Assembly: GCA_934394515.1 (NCBI GenBank)
Contig: CAKRRU010000063.1
Span: 1-15,040, forward strand
Direction: 5' to 3'
DNA length: 15,040 bases
Origin: an uncultured Acetatifactor sp.
Lineage (GTDB): Bacteria > Bacillota > Clostridia > Lachnospirales > Lachnospiraceae
Every line of letters begins with the position of its first letter. The first letter of the stretch is position 1. The position numbers and the translations under genes are program-made. Positions 1-10,700 of the stretch are shown in pieces. The notes beneath the pieces are model-generated. The model did not search any database and had not been told where the DNA came from. It saw only the letters and a list, made by a program, of their open reading frames with translations.

Positions 1-8
1 TTTTTCAT
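1..8 (-). CDS. Start of a gene leaving the window on the left
   Basis: Only the first eight bases of this gene are present: an ATG at 6-8 on the minus strand followed by AAA AA, giving Met-Lys and an incomplete third codon. The start is supported by AGGAGG at 17-22, eight bases upstream, and by a consensus promoter at 74-102. The product cannot be read. It lies downstream of and co-oriented with a LacI-family repressor, and its leader carries repressor-like inverted repeats. A sugar ABC transporter binding protein or a glycoside enzyme is therefore the usual expectation, but that is inference from context only. Confidence 0.45.
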
Positions 9-38
9 TTTGTTATCCTCCTGTTTTGTTTTGCAAGT

Positions 39-55
39 TTGTGCGTATTGCGCAA
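39..55. promoter_or_regulatory. Candidate LacI-family operator in the left gene's leader
   Basis: The sequence TTGTGCG TAT TGCGCAA is an inverted repeat of two 7-bp halves around a 3-bp spacer. It shares its right half exactly with the site at 1396-1412 in front of the LacI-type gene, and its layout matches the palindrome at 134-152. It lies about 12-28 bases past the predicted transcription start of the promoter at 74-102, where a bound repressor would block elongation or open-complex escape. Assignment to the neighbouring repressor is inferred from the shared motif and position. Confidence 0.5.
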
Positions 56-73
56 CCGCTTGTCTACGATAAT

Positions 74-102
74 AGTGTAGCAACATTTCCTTATGTTGTC
101 AA
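74..102 (-). promoter_or_regulatory. Sigma-A-type promoter for the left-edge gene
   Basis: On the minus strand, TTGACA (97-102) and TACACT (74-79) are separated by 17 bp, close to the housekeeping consensus. AT-rich sequence at 103-120 lies just upstream and could act as an UP element. The predicted start is near base 67, giving a leader of about 60 bases with AGGAGG at 17-22. Candidate operators lie on both sides, at 39-55 and 134-152. Confidence 0.7.
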
Positions 103-133
103 TTTATAATAATGACTGATATTGATGCTAAAA

Positions 134-152
134 ATTGTGCATTTTGCACAAT
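134..152. promoter_or_regulatory. Perfect 8-3-8 palindrome, candidate upstream operator
   Basis: ATTGTGCA TTT TGCACAAT is a perfect inverted repeat in AT-rich non-coding DNA. Its core halves (TTGTGCA/TGCACAA, spacer 3) have the same layout as the site at 39-55. The two centres are about 96 bp apart, close to nine helical turns, and flank the promoter. That would suit repression by looping between two repressor dimers. It could instead bind an unrelated regulator. Confidence 0.45.
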
Positions 153-244
153 CATATTTTGAAACCCTTGATTTTACTGGCTTTTCAGCACATCCCTTTT
201 TTTGAAAAAAATGCTTTTTTTATAATTTTTTTGAGTAAAATTGA

Positions 245-259
245 GGAAAACGTTTTTCC
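245..259. other. AT-rich palindrome behind the LacI-type gene
   Basis: GGAAAA CGT TTTTCC is an inverted repeat 24 bases past the repressor stop codon. Read on the minus strand it is followed by TCAATTTTAC, so it could be a weak intrinsic terminator, although the stem is mostly A-T and the T run is broken. Its centre (AAAACGTTTT) also recalls catabolite-repression sites, but it misses several positions of the usual cre consensus. Neither reading is secure. Confidence 0.25.
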
Positions 260-283
260 AGATTATGATTTTCACGCTTCTGT

Positions 284-1300
284 TCAGCCTTTTGTAGACT
301 CCTTTAGGATGATCTCATAGTCCAAAAGTGTTTTGTCCGGTACTGTTTTGCCATGGATCCTATCCAACAGCACCTGGCAGGATCTTCTGCCCAACTCTGT
401 GATATTGAATTTCAGCGAGGTTATGGTAATCGGATAATTTTCCAGAATGCGGCTGTAATGACAGGATGCCACCTTCATCTGATCCGGTATGCGCACACCC
501 ATGTGGGCAAGCTTTCTGACCACTTCGTCACAGATATAGTCATCCTGGCACAGAATGCACTCCACGCCGCTGTTTTTCAACTCTTCCACCGCTTTTTCCA
601 CCATAGCCCTGCTACTTAAATCCGTGTAGACCAGGTCCTGGTTCAGCTTCCGTTTTCCCTTGCGGTAGGCTTCTTCATATCCCTGATACCTGCAGCGGTT
701 TACCATCTGGTCCATATTGCTTCCCAGGTAGGCAATGTTCTGGATTCCTTTGGCAAACAGAACCGTCACCAGCTCCTTACAGGCTCCCACATTATCATGG
801 TCTACCTGTACCACATCATCATCCGGAAATTTTCCCACAGCCACGAAGGGAATCTGCTTCTGTTTCAGGAATTTAACGTATTTGTCGTTCTCGTAAGTTC
901 TGGTAAGGATCATTCCGTCCACTTTCCGGTTCTTGATCAGCCGCTCCAATGGTTTGGTATCGTTTCCGTTCGTCGTAACCACGATAATATCATAATCATT
1001 GGCCTGTGCCACTTCTTCCACGCCATACATACAGGTATGGAAAAAGGGCATATCCACAAGGGTATTGACCTCCGGCAGGATAATGGCAATATTATTGGTC
1101 TTGGACTGTGCCAGACTCTGTGCCGCCGCATTAGGATAAAAACCATGCTCTTCTATGTAATCCAGAATCCGGTCCCTGGTAGCCGCACCGATACGGCCTT
1201 TCCCGGAGATTGCCCTGGAAACCGTACTGGCGGACACACCCAGTTCTCTGGCCACATCATGGATCGTCATTGTTTTATCATTCGCAGAATTATTGTTCAT
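284..1300 (-). CDS. LacI/GalR-family transcriptional repressor
   Basis: The 338-residue product has the family's usual length and order. A helix-turn-helix lies at about residues 11-57 (TIHDVARELGVSASTVSRAI), followed by a hinge-helix segment (FYPNAAAQSLAQSKTNN). A periplasmic-binding-protein-like effector domain starts near residue 70 (NIAIILPEV) and runs to the end. Members usually leave DNA when they bind a sugar or related ligand; the ligand is not evident here. I chose ATG at 1298-1300, which has GGAAAGG 12 bases upstream. A GTG at 1325-1327 would add nine residues, but its GGAGG is only three bases away. The gene has its own promoter at 1429-1457 with a candidate operator in its leader, suggesting autoregulation. 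Its main target is probably the gene leaving the window at the left edge, whose promoter carries related sites. Confidence 0.93.
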   Translation of the reverse strand: MNNNSANDKTMTIHDVARELGVSASTVSRAISGKGRIGAATRDRILDYIEEHGFYPNAAAQSLAQSKTNNIAIILPEVNTLVDMPFFHTCMYGVEEVAQANDYDIIVVTTNGNDTKPLERLIKNRKVDGMILTRTYENDKYVKFLKQKQIPFVAVGKFPDDDVVQVDHDNVGACKELVTVLFAKGIQNIAYLGSNMDQMVNRCRYQGYEEAYRKGKRKLNQDLVYTDLSSRAMVEKAVEELKNSGVECILCQDDYICDEVVRKLAHMGVRIPDQMKVASCHYSRILENYPITITSLKFNITELGRRSCQVLLDRIHGKTVPDKTLLDYEIILKESTKG

Positions 1301-1395
1301 ACTTATGTCACGCCTTTCCGTGCCCACAACCCTCCGATTGCAGATACACTATCCTCCCATCCCTTGCGCAATCCGGTATTTTCATGACTTTTTAT

Positions 1396-1412
1396 TGTCG
1401 CAATATGCGCAA
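1396..1412. promoter_or_regulatory. Candidate autoregulatory operator of the LacI-type gene
   Basis: TGTCGCA ATA TGCGCAA is an imperfect inverted repeat. Its right half is identical to that of the site at 39-55. It lies about 10-26 bases past the predicted start of transcription from the promoter at 1429-1457, the same relative place as the 39-55 site has in its own promoter. The left half matches the consensus poorly. Binding by the adjacent repressor is inferred. Confidence 0.45.
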
Positions 1413-1428
1413 ACGATTGTTCATGTTT

Positions 1429-1457
1429 ATAGTATCATCTTGCGATGTCGCTTTCAA
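1429..1457 (-). promoter_or_regulatory. Sigma-A-type promoter of the LacI-type gene
   Basis: On the minus strand, TTGAAA (1452-1457) and TACTAT (1429-1434) are separated by 17 bp. The predicted start is near 1422, which leaves a leader of about 120 bases before the chosen ATG. The leader contains the candidate operator at 1396-1412 and an isolated TTGCGCAA at 1364-1371. Confidence 0.65.
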
Positions 1458-1489
1458 TGCATCTTTTTACACAAATTAGCTCTTTATTT

Positions 1490-1648
1490 CTATACAATAG
1501 TTACAAAAGGACAGGTTTTCTTGAAGTTATTTAACCTATTTTCCCGTTTTCCGGTTCCGGAACTGTTTCCAATTGTTTCCTTATGGCATCCGTTCTCGGG
1601 AATACTCTCCGCCACGCATAGTTTTCCATCCCCACCGCTGCTGCCGGG
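1490..1648 (-). pseudogene. Remnant of a CspA-like S8 subtilase 3' end
   Basis: Read on the minus strand, an open stretch after two TAA codons (1649-1654) encodes GDGKLCVAESIPE. It matches GYGKLCVAESFPN at the C-terminus of the protease gene at the right edge of the window. In DNA, 1605-1635 and 14542-14573 agree at 28 of 32 aligned positions with one gap, including 14 identical bases in a row. There is no start codon or ribosome site, and the upstream part is broken by the stops, so this is a decayed fragment. Only about 1600-1648 shows similarity; the rest of the frame to the TAG at 1490-1492 resembles nothing I recognise. The remainder of 1458-1680 holds no gene that I can support. Confidence 0.4.
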
Positions 1649-1680
1649 TTATTACCATGGTATCTATAGCACCACACATC

Positions 1681-1717
1681 AAAAACGAGTGGTAACTGTC
1701 ACGTTACCACCCGTTTT
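1681..1717 (-). terminator. Intrinsic terminator of the giant surface protein gene
   Basis: On the minus strand an 8-bp perfect stem, GTGGTAAC/GTTACCAC, closes a 6-base loop. It is extended through one mismatch by AAAACG/CGTTTT and ends in a run of T (1685-1681). It begins about 20 bases past the TAA of the surface protein gene and would end that transcript before the LacI-type unit. Confidence 0.85.
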
Positions 1718-1735
1718 CCCTTTTCTTATGCTGTT

Positions 1736-4700
1736 TTATGATTCCTCCCGTTCTTCCTTCTCTCCCCTGTTTCTCAGAAGAACGATCCAAATACTCAAAA
1801 CTACCGCAAGGATAACCGCCAGCCACACAAAGTAACAGATTCCAAGGAAGGTCGGACAGATCTGACACAGTCCGCACTCATGGTTTTCTCCTGTCCCCCC
1901 CACCTGTTCGTAAGCAATCGCATAGGTGGAGAACATATCCGTACAGATGGTTATGGTATCCGGATCATCGTCCATATCCGCTAAAAGCGTATATTGTCCT
2001 TCGTGAGCGCGGATAATGTAAAATGTCCTGCCATCGCTTTGCAGCTCGTCCGGAATGCCGATCACCACTTCTACCGGTTCCTGTGTCCGGGCAACGGCGT
2101 TCCAGTCGCCTTCCCCGATCTTCATGAATATGGAGATATCGACGTACATTCCCAGTGTCAGTTCCGGCATTTCTTTCCGGTATTCTTCCATACCGTTTTC
2201 GATTACACTCTTATCCCGCTCCGACACATTACTGGAAGTATCCTTCACGTCTATCCGGATTTCTATGGTCTCTCCGCCGGTTACGCTCTGCATCTGCTCA
2301 GGTGTCAGCACTGCGTCCGCTACTGCCGCGGTATCTGCCACTTCTGCAGTATACCCCTGCTCATCACAGACAACCCTTACAATGACGGTGCCGTCCCCCA
2401 GCTTTAGAGTCGTGCCTGTATCTGCCATGTCTTTCCCCTGATCTGTTGCCGCAGGAATTGACTGTGCGTCTTCTTTCTCAGACGGCTGTCCTTCCTGTCT
2501 GCCGGAGGATTCTTCCACAATCTGTCCAGCTTCCGAAGTATCGGGGGTTGGCCTCGGTGACGCCGATGGTTTCGGTGTCTCTGTAGGTTTCGGTGTTTCC
2601 GTAGGTTTTGGTGTCTCCGTAGGTCCCGGTGTCTCCGTAGGTTTCGGTGTCTCCGTAGGTTTTGGTGTCTCCGTAGGTTCCGGTGTTTCCATAGGTCCCG
2701 GTGTCTCCGTAGGTTTCGGTGTCTCCGTGGGTTTTGGTGTCTCCGTGGGTTTCGGCGGTTCCGGCGGCTCGGGCGGATCCACTATTGTTCCGCCGGTATG
2801 TATGCGTACCGTAAGGCTTTTTTCCGACTGATTTCCGGCATTGTCCGTCGCTCTCACGACAATCGTGATCTCTCCCACATCGGACGGAATCTTCTCTGCC
2901 GGTATGGTAAATGCAGCTTCGGTTTTCAGGCTTATGACAAAATCTTCCTGCAAGGTGTTCTCCGCACCATTGTTCACCCGGTAAGTCACGGAAGCCAGTC
3001 CTGCAGAAACGGCATTTTCCCCGTCATCCTTCACAGTCACGGCAACCGTCGGCACTTCTTCATATTCCTCCGCCAATGCTGCACTGCCGTTTACCGAAAA
3101 CGTAATCTCCGGCGCATTGTCCTCTACAATGACACCATGAATACCGCTGCCGTCCGTACCAATGGTCTTCGTATCCGAAACATTGCCCACATTGTCCGTG
3201 GCGGCAATCCGGATCTTTCCCTTAAAGTCCGGGGCGACATAGATTACAGCCGTGTAATCAGCGTTCTCCCCGCCGAAAACTTTTTTCACTGTCGCCTGAC
3301 CTGTGGTTCCACTGTTTTCCGCATTTCCGGTTTCCGGGATCAGTGTGTAATTCACATTGTCTATGCCGCTTCCCGTCTCTATAATAGGAACGGTGATTTC
3401 AAGGCTGTCTTTGCGGATAATCCAGTTCCAGAAATTTTTATAGCCTTCGTTAAAGGCCGCATCCCCAAGCTGTGGTTTCGTTGTGTCAAGTTTTGCGGTC
3501 AAGGCATCTGTCACCGTTTCGTTACCGGCTGCATCCACCGCCTTGAAGGTATAGGTGTGTTCTCCCTCTTCCAGTCCGTCAAAAAGGAGCTGATACTGCC
3601 TGCTGCCCTGGGGGGTGCCGCTTTCCATGGCAAGTTCGGTGTAAGCGCCGCCGTCCTTCTGAACAGAAAGTCCTGTTACTCCTTCATTGTCCGAATACGT
3701 AAGTTGGATGGCCAGTTCCCGATACCATTTTCCCGCGTCCTTATGATCTGCCGGTACTGCGTCAAGTTCCGGCTTTGCTACATCCCTCCATTTCGCATAA
3801 AGGGTCACGTCCTGCGTCAGATAATCCTCGTCTGTTTCGCCCGCAAAATGCCAAGCGGTGGTAAAAGTATTATCACGATACCAGCCATCCAGGACATACC
3901 CTTCCTTCACCGGATCCTGTGGTCTGCTGACCGTATCCTGCCATGCCTTTCCGGCAACCAGAGTAACCGTGCTTCCGCCATTTTCATCAAAGGCAACGGT
4001 CAGCGTTCTGCCTTCCGCAATCGTTATCTGTCCCTGCTCTCCGTGAGGTGCGGTATCTGTAGCTTTCACCCGAACCAGGATCTCTCCTGCCGCAAGGCCT
4101 GACAGACCCCCTCCCGTTATCTCGCCGGAATCCACCGGTATCCAGTTTGCGCCTCCGTCAATGCTGTATTCCATCGTGGCACTGACACCGCTTAACGTTC
4201 CATCCTTTTTCCCTTTTATGGTCTCATCCCCCGCAGACACAGAAGGTATTTCCGGACGTTTTGCTATAGCAAGCTCCGCCTCGTCGCTGTCTGACGTGTT
4301 ATCCGTTCCTTTTTTGGAAATCCGGATGGTACTGCCAAACCAGCTCTCTTTGATTGCAATAATTCCCTGCCCGTCGGCGGACAGAGTTTCCCTTTCCACC
4401 ACGTAAGCCGCACCCGGTATCAGCCCGGTAATCTGCTCCTTACGGTAATCGGACGCAGGGGCAGGCTTCTCCTCTTTTTCTTTGATACGGACAACCACCG
4501 TATTTTCGGCGGTATTTCCCGCATAATCTGAGGCATTCACCGTGATGTTTACAATGCCCGTCTTACCGGCAAGCGGTATGGCAAAGCCGTAGCTCTCTTT
4601 CAGGGCAGTGTCAAAGCTGCCGTTTACCTTCTGCGGCGCACCGCTGTTTATGGTATAGGAAATGTCGTTGATTCCCGCGGTAATGCCAGCGTCGTCCGCA

Positions 4701-7700
4701 TCCGTTACCAACACATAAACCGTGGGAGCGTCATTTTCCTCATAGTAGTTCTCAGACAGCCCCTCTCCCGGTCCGGGATTCGCCGGGTCTGTCATGTCAG
4801 CTGCCGTAAAGGTAATCTCCGGCGGGTTGTCCTCCACGATGATACCGTTGGATGCACCTGTAATGCTCTTGGTGTCAGAGACATTTCCCGCTGCATCGGT
4901 ACATTTGATGTCGGTGATTTTGCCCTTCCAGTCTGCGGAAAGGACAATTTTTGCCAGACCATCCTTATTAAGCTTTGCAGTCGCAGCCTGTGCCATACCG
5001 GACGTGGACGTTATGGTATAGGAAATCTCCTCCGCCCCGCTGCCTTCCTCTGTCACCGGAATACACAGAATCAAACTTTCTTTCCCGATGATCCAGTCAA
5101 GGATACTTGCTGCCTTTTGTTCAAAGGTAATTTCACCGATGACAGGCTTTGTCTTATCCCACTTCACGATGACAGGATCGGATGTAGTCGCATTGCCCGC
5201 CGCATCCTCTGCCTTGAAGGTGTAGGTATGCACACCCTCTGTACAGTCGTGGGTTTTCGTAAATATCGTGCCGGACGCTGTGGAAATGCCGCTGATTTCC
5301 GCGAAATCGCCATCATCCACTTTGCCGTACAGCTTCTCAGTGCCCACGTTATCGGAATAGGTCAGCGTAATGTGCAGAGCCGCCGCATTGTACCAGCCGT
5401 CTGCGTTCGCACTGACACCTTTCTCCACCGCTGCCGTGAGAGCCGGCGCCTGCGTATCAATCATCGTCATCTCCACGCTGTACTCTTTGCTGACATTTCC
5501 CAAGTTGTCTGTAAGTCGGACTACATATTTTCCGTTTTCCGTCACGGTAAAGCTATTTCCGGTGAGGGTCTTCCATTCAGTCTCGTTCTGCCCCCGGTAC
5601 TGCATTGTCTGAATGCCGCTGCCGCCATGATTTATACAGTTTCCCTTTGCATCGTAGATTGCCGTACAGTCATCCGTAGCCCCTATCAGCTGAATCGTGC
5701 CTGTTTTCCCGTCTGTAGATACGGAGCACTCCAGCTTTTCCAGCTTCGGCGCTTCGTTGTCAATGTTATTCACAAGCACTTCTGCACTGACGGAATTGCC
5801 ATATTCGTCCGTCACCAGGAATACATAGACGCCGTTTTTCGTCACAGTACATTTTCCAGTGGTGTCGCCGGAGCCAGAAGCAATCGACTGTATGCCGTCC
5901 GGCGTGTATACGGACTTAATGTTGCCGGCGTTTGTTTCAGTTCCTTTCTTCGCCGTCCAGGTAAGCACAGCGCTCTTTTCCCATGAATCCTCATTTCCTG
6001 TCACGGTAATTGTGGGAAGCCCGTTTCCGGTTGCCGGTTTCATCATATAGTAAGGCCCCGACCGGACAACTGTGGAGATATTTTCCGCACGGTCTGTGAC
6101 CTTTACCTGCAGATATTTTGCGGTCTTTGCAGTCTCTGTGGCGGCATACTCTGCCTGATATCTGCCATCCGCATCCGCGGTGAGCACCGTCCATGCGGAT
6201 GGTGCCGCTGTCGTTCCTGTCCACGCATACTCCACCTTTGCCACACCGCTGCCGCCGGTATCCTCCGGAAGCACGGCAAGGGTCAGTTCAGGATATACGG
6301 TATCCGCAGCCGTGCTGCTGCCGCTGCGGATTGTGACTGTGGGTTTCAGGGCATCTATTTTCTGTACCTCAATAGTCTGGGAAATCACACTTCCTAAGCT
6401 ATCCGTCAGCGTGACGGTATACGTTCCGTTTTGGGTTACTTTCAGATACTTCGTCCCACTTACTGTTGTAACCTTCTCCGAACCGCCCATCGGTCCGTCA
6501 AAAGTAATCGTCGTGCCGGAGGTCTGCGCGCCCGCATACTCCACCACAATATATTTTTCCGGTTTCCATACATTCGCCACATCCTGAGAGGAGGTCGTGG
6601 AACCCGCCCTCACAGATACCGTCGTAATTGCAGGCAGCATAAAGGAAAATGACTGACATTCATGCGTGGAGGCTCCCGAGGATGCGGTGGCAAGCACATG
6701 CAGATACCACGTTTCCGTCTTTCCCGCCGTGCCTCTGCTCTCCGTAAGCGTTGTATTGTTTTTGGTACTCTGCCAGCCATAGGCGGGCAGAGTACTATCC
6801 TTCGTCCATGTATACTGAATGGTCGTTGCCCCTGTCGTCTTGATGGTTGCCTTATGGCAGGGAAGGCTGTCGCTCGTGTCTGCCGTAACCGTCACCGACG
6901 GCTTACTGTTGTCCACGGTCATGTTGGTATGTTTGTCCGTCGGAAATGTCTGGCTGGTGCCGGACAGATTGCACATATCCTTAATGTTGGAGGCATTGCT
7001 GATGCCGTTGACCTTCAGCGCGTTGATGCTATATAAGCTGTCAGAGACCGATACTGTCCCTTTAAAATACAGCACATTGGTATTCGCGCCGCCCGCGTAT
7101 GTCAAAGTTCCTACGTTGGTTGTGATGGTAAGATTGCTGTTCAAAGTGCTGTTCGTACTGTCCACAATCTCGTCAAAGACAAGCGCCACCGTAATCGGAT
7201 CGCCCGGAAGGTAAGTGCCTCCCGCCATGGGCGCAACACCGAGGAGCTGGGGTTCCTTCTCATCCTGCGCCATGACATAGCTGGTCAGACCGTCCACATA
7301 CCAACTGTCGTAACTGGCACCGCTCGCACCAAAGTAAGCATAGCATGTCTCATATACCCCCAGCTTCACCCATGTGTTATTGTCGTAAGAATCAGCCGTG
7401 TTGGAGATGTTTGTTGGATAATCTTTTCCCTTGCCACCCGTTTTGTTGCTCGGAAAAAGAAATGTTTTTTCTGTACTCCCTGTCAGTTCGAAATTACATG
7501 CCCAAAGTTGCCCGGATACTCCTCTAACTACGCCATTCCCTGCAACGTTGCCCTTATCATCTATTAAATTAATATGTTCATTCGGCACTTCCAAGTTTCC
7601 CAGATACGCATGTTCATAGCAGTCAGCACCTTCATAAGCCTTCAACTGATACCGATAGTACCACCCGCTGGCAGTGTTCTGCAAATATTCCAACTGATTT

Positions 7701-10700
7701 GAATCGGTATAATAATCAGAGAGGGAGCTCTTGGTATGGTAGTTCTCCACATTGTCACGGTTGGTCAGGAAACGCACATTACTATTTGTCGCGCCTTGTT
7801 CCTTTGATGAGTCCTGAATCATTTTCCCGTTGACCTTAGTGGTATCTGCCACATCGACCCTTGATTTTTCCGTGGTATAAATTGCCCTGTCGATGGCATA
7901 ATTGCTGTCCATCTTCATCATCCGCGTCTTCGAGCGGCTTGCCTCGTCAATCTTCCCGCCGCCTTCCACGCGGTAAATTTCCAGTGAGTAGGTTCTGTCC
8001 GCATTGGAGTACCTTGTGCCCTCATCGCTCTTATAGGCACTTGTCACGCCAAGCTCCGTCACAGTCACGGTCTTAGATGTCTCCCCGTCCGCGAAGGTAA
8101 GAGATCCCTGCACATGGGTAAAATGGGTGCCGCCGATGGCGGAGCCGTTTACCGTGCGATAATAGACGGTCTGCTTCCCGTCTGAACCGTCGCTTCTTGT
8201 AATCGTAAAGGTCGTTGTTGTGCCGCTGTTTGACACTTTGCTCACGGAAAACGTGCCGTAGGACGGGATTCCGAAGCCGAAATCTTTCGCTTCGCTGTAT
8301 ATGACCTTCGTACTTCCGTCAGACGCAGTAACCTTTGCGTACGCCCGCGCATAGTATTCCACGCCGGAGACAAGCCCTGTGGCGGTTGCACTCAAGTTTC
8401 CGTTCTTTTTTGTGACAGCGCTGGAGGTCGTTACGCTTCCGTTGTTAAGCTCCAGTGTAGGAGCCGGCACAATGCCCCATACGAAGCCCGTCTCCGTGAT
8501 TGTATCCGCTCCGGTATGGGTTAACACCGCCTTTAAGCTGTACTGATCCTTACTGCTGGAAACCGCTGTCAGCGTGCTGAGCTTCAATTCCAGAGGCTTT
8601 GCCGTCACCGTAATGGTACAGTTTTCTTTGCTTGTATTTCCCACAGCGTCCGTCGCCGTCACCGTAACGGTCTTAGATCCCGGGAGAACGCTGACATTCG
8701 CCGGTATCGTGTAGGACAAAGGTTTGTCAGCGAGTTTGCGGTTATCCGAGACAGAAAGCGCCTCCGCAAACAGCTTTTCCACTGTCGCCTGTGCCTCATC
8801 CTCCAAAACTGTGACCGTCGAATAGGTAATCGTGGGAGCCGTCTTGTCAATATTGTCCACCTTTACCTTATAGGATGCCGATGTGTCATTGCCGTTCAGC
8901 TTATAATTTATGGTAAAGGAATATTCGCCATTTTCTGAAACAACCCTTGATGTTTCCGGAACAGTCACATCGGTAATCCCCATTTCCGGCACGGCCTCAG
9001 CGCTCACCGTTATCTCCACATCCGTTTTCGTAAGTACATCCGGCGACAAAGTATAGCTGACCTTCGGGCCGATTCCCAAACCCTGCATGAAATAAAAGCT
9101 GACGCTGTCGGTTGCCTTGATCTCCTCCGTTGTCGGATCCTTAAGAATTCCCGTGATCTTATATACGCCGCTCGGCGAGTCTAAGGGCATGCCAAGCGCT
9201 ATCTCCTCTGTCGCCTGCACCTGTCCGAAGCATGCGTCCAGCGCATTTCCTGTCTCCTCCTGCGTCAGGACATATTCTGTGGTATACTGCTTATTCCCTG
9301 TCTGTCTGACTGTCACAAGGGATTCTACGGTAACCTGACCATCTTCCGTGACGGCATTCTGGAGCTTCAGGGAAAATTCTTGAATATTGGGGTCTGCTGC
9401 TCCACCGTCCAGTATGAGCTGCATCCAGTCCACTGTCACCACCCAGCTCGATGCAACAGTCACGGATATGACATTCTTTCCCTTTTTCAGCTTGTCAAGG
9501 GGAATCTCCAGCACGGTGGTGTTCCATGTGTTGTTCGTACCTGCGAGGTAACCGATCGTCTCATTGTTATATTTCTTCTTATGACTATTCTCCTGATCCA
9601 TGGGCAGATAAATGTCGTCATTTAAGTACACATAATCCGTCTCACCGAGATCTTCATCCACATCATAAGCCTTAATCGCCAGATATGCGCTCTGGGTCGG
9701 AAGCTCGTCCAACGTAAAAGCAAGCTCAATCGGGTGCACGCTTTTCCATGAGCTCATAATCACATCTATATCGCCATCCGCCTTTCCCGTATGACTGTTG
9801 TTCTCATTATCCCCGGTGAGCATCAGCGTCTGCGGGTGTGTGACAGTATTTTGCACAGCAAAAGTCTGCACCGCAATCGGAGCATTTGGTATTTCCACAC
9901 CATACTCCTCTACCAGATCTGCAAGCGTCAGCATCTGAGGGATTTCATTTTCTGCCATCCGCTGTTGTATCATTTCCGGGTAGTGGTAAGGGCACTCCTC
10001 GTCCATGCAGTCTGTCTCAGTGTCGCGGATATGCTCAAGTCCCTCCAGACGCCGGATCAGCTCTAACAGGCGCTCTCTGTCTTCTCCGGAAAGCGCACCG
10101 TTATTCTCTGCGAGCCATTCATCCAGCGCCCCCCGTGCCTCATCCAACTGCCCAGGGTCGATCATATCCTCATCTGCCTCATCGGAAGCAAGATATGTAA
10201 GCGGATCCGGCAGCTTTTCCGACAGTGCAAACAGTCCGGCAGATTTTTCCTCCGCAGGATTTTCCCCCACAGGTTCCGCTATTGTCACGGTAATCTGCGG
10301 AAGGCTGACCCCCTCCGCCACAACATAATCCTCCGGGATGACCGGCAGATAGACATAACAATTTCCCGCTGCGGAGGAATCGAAACTATCCGCCGTACGG
10401 TTCTCCCACGTCACAGCCACGGAAACTTCCGTGGTGTTTTCCCTTCCGTCAGGCTCCGCCGCATCGGCTGTCACCGGCTGTGACGACGAACCGTCAGAGT
10501 CGTCCGGAACGAGGTTCTGGGAAACCGTACCTTCCTCCGGTGCCGCAGTTTCTTCTTCACTCTTTGTCTCCAACGTCACCGTAAGGGTTTCGGGAAAGCG
10601 TATTTCGCCTTCCTCTGCTCCAACGGGCAGAGACTGCACTTCGAGAGATTCGTCCAGATCTGCAAAAGCAGTGATCACTCCCTGTTCTTTTGTACCGTTT

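Noticed and set aside
199..236. A7-GC-T7-like runs after the LacI-type gene as an intrinsic terminator
   Set aside because: The potential stem is only A-T pairs and would be very weak; it looks like ordinary AT-rich intergenic DNA.
1364..1371. TTGCGCAA in the leader of the LacI-type gene as a further operator
   Set aside because: It is a single half-site; no matching second half is found at the 3-bp spacing of the other sites.
353..1387. Plus-strand open frames opposite the LacI-type gene
   Set aside because: The minus strand carries an unmistakable LacI-family protein over the same bases; the plus-strand frames have no recognisable content.
1736..1880. Sortase anchor at the C-terminus of the surface protein
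   Set aside because: No LPxTG-like motif precedes the terminal helix; a cysteine motif takes its place.
2568..2747. Repeat array as a CRISPR
   Set aside because: The units are contiguous 18-mers without spacers and encode an in-frame Pro-Thr-Glu linker.
2798..4102. A 434-codon open frame on the plus strand, and several other long plus-strand frames between 1994 and 10811
   Set aside because: They are antisense shadows of the giant surface protein gene. They lack convincing ribosome sites, show no domain, and have Cys/His/Arg-rich composition typical of antisense reading of Ig-repeat genes.
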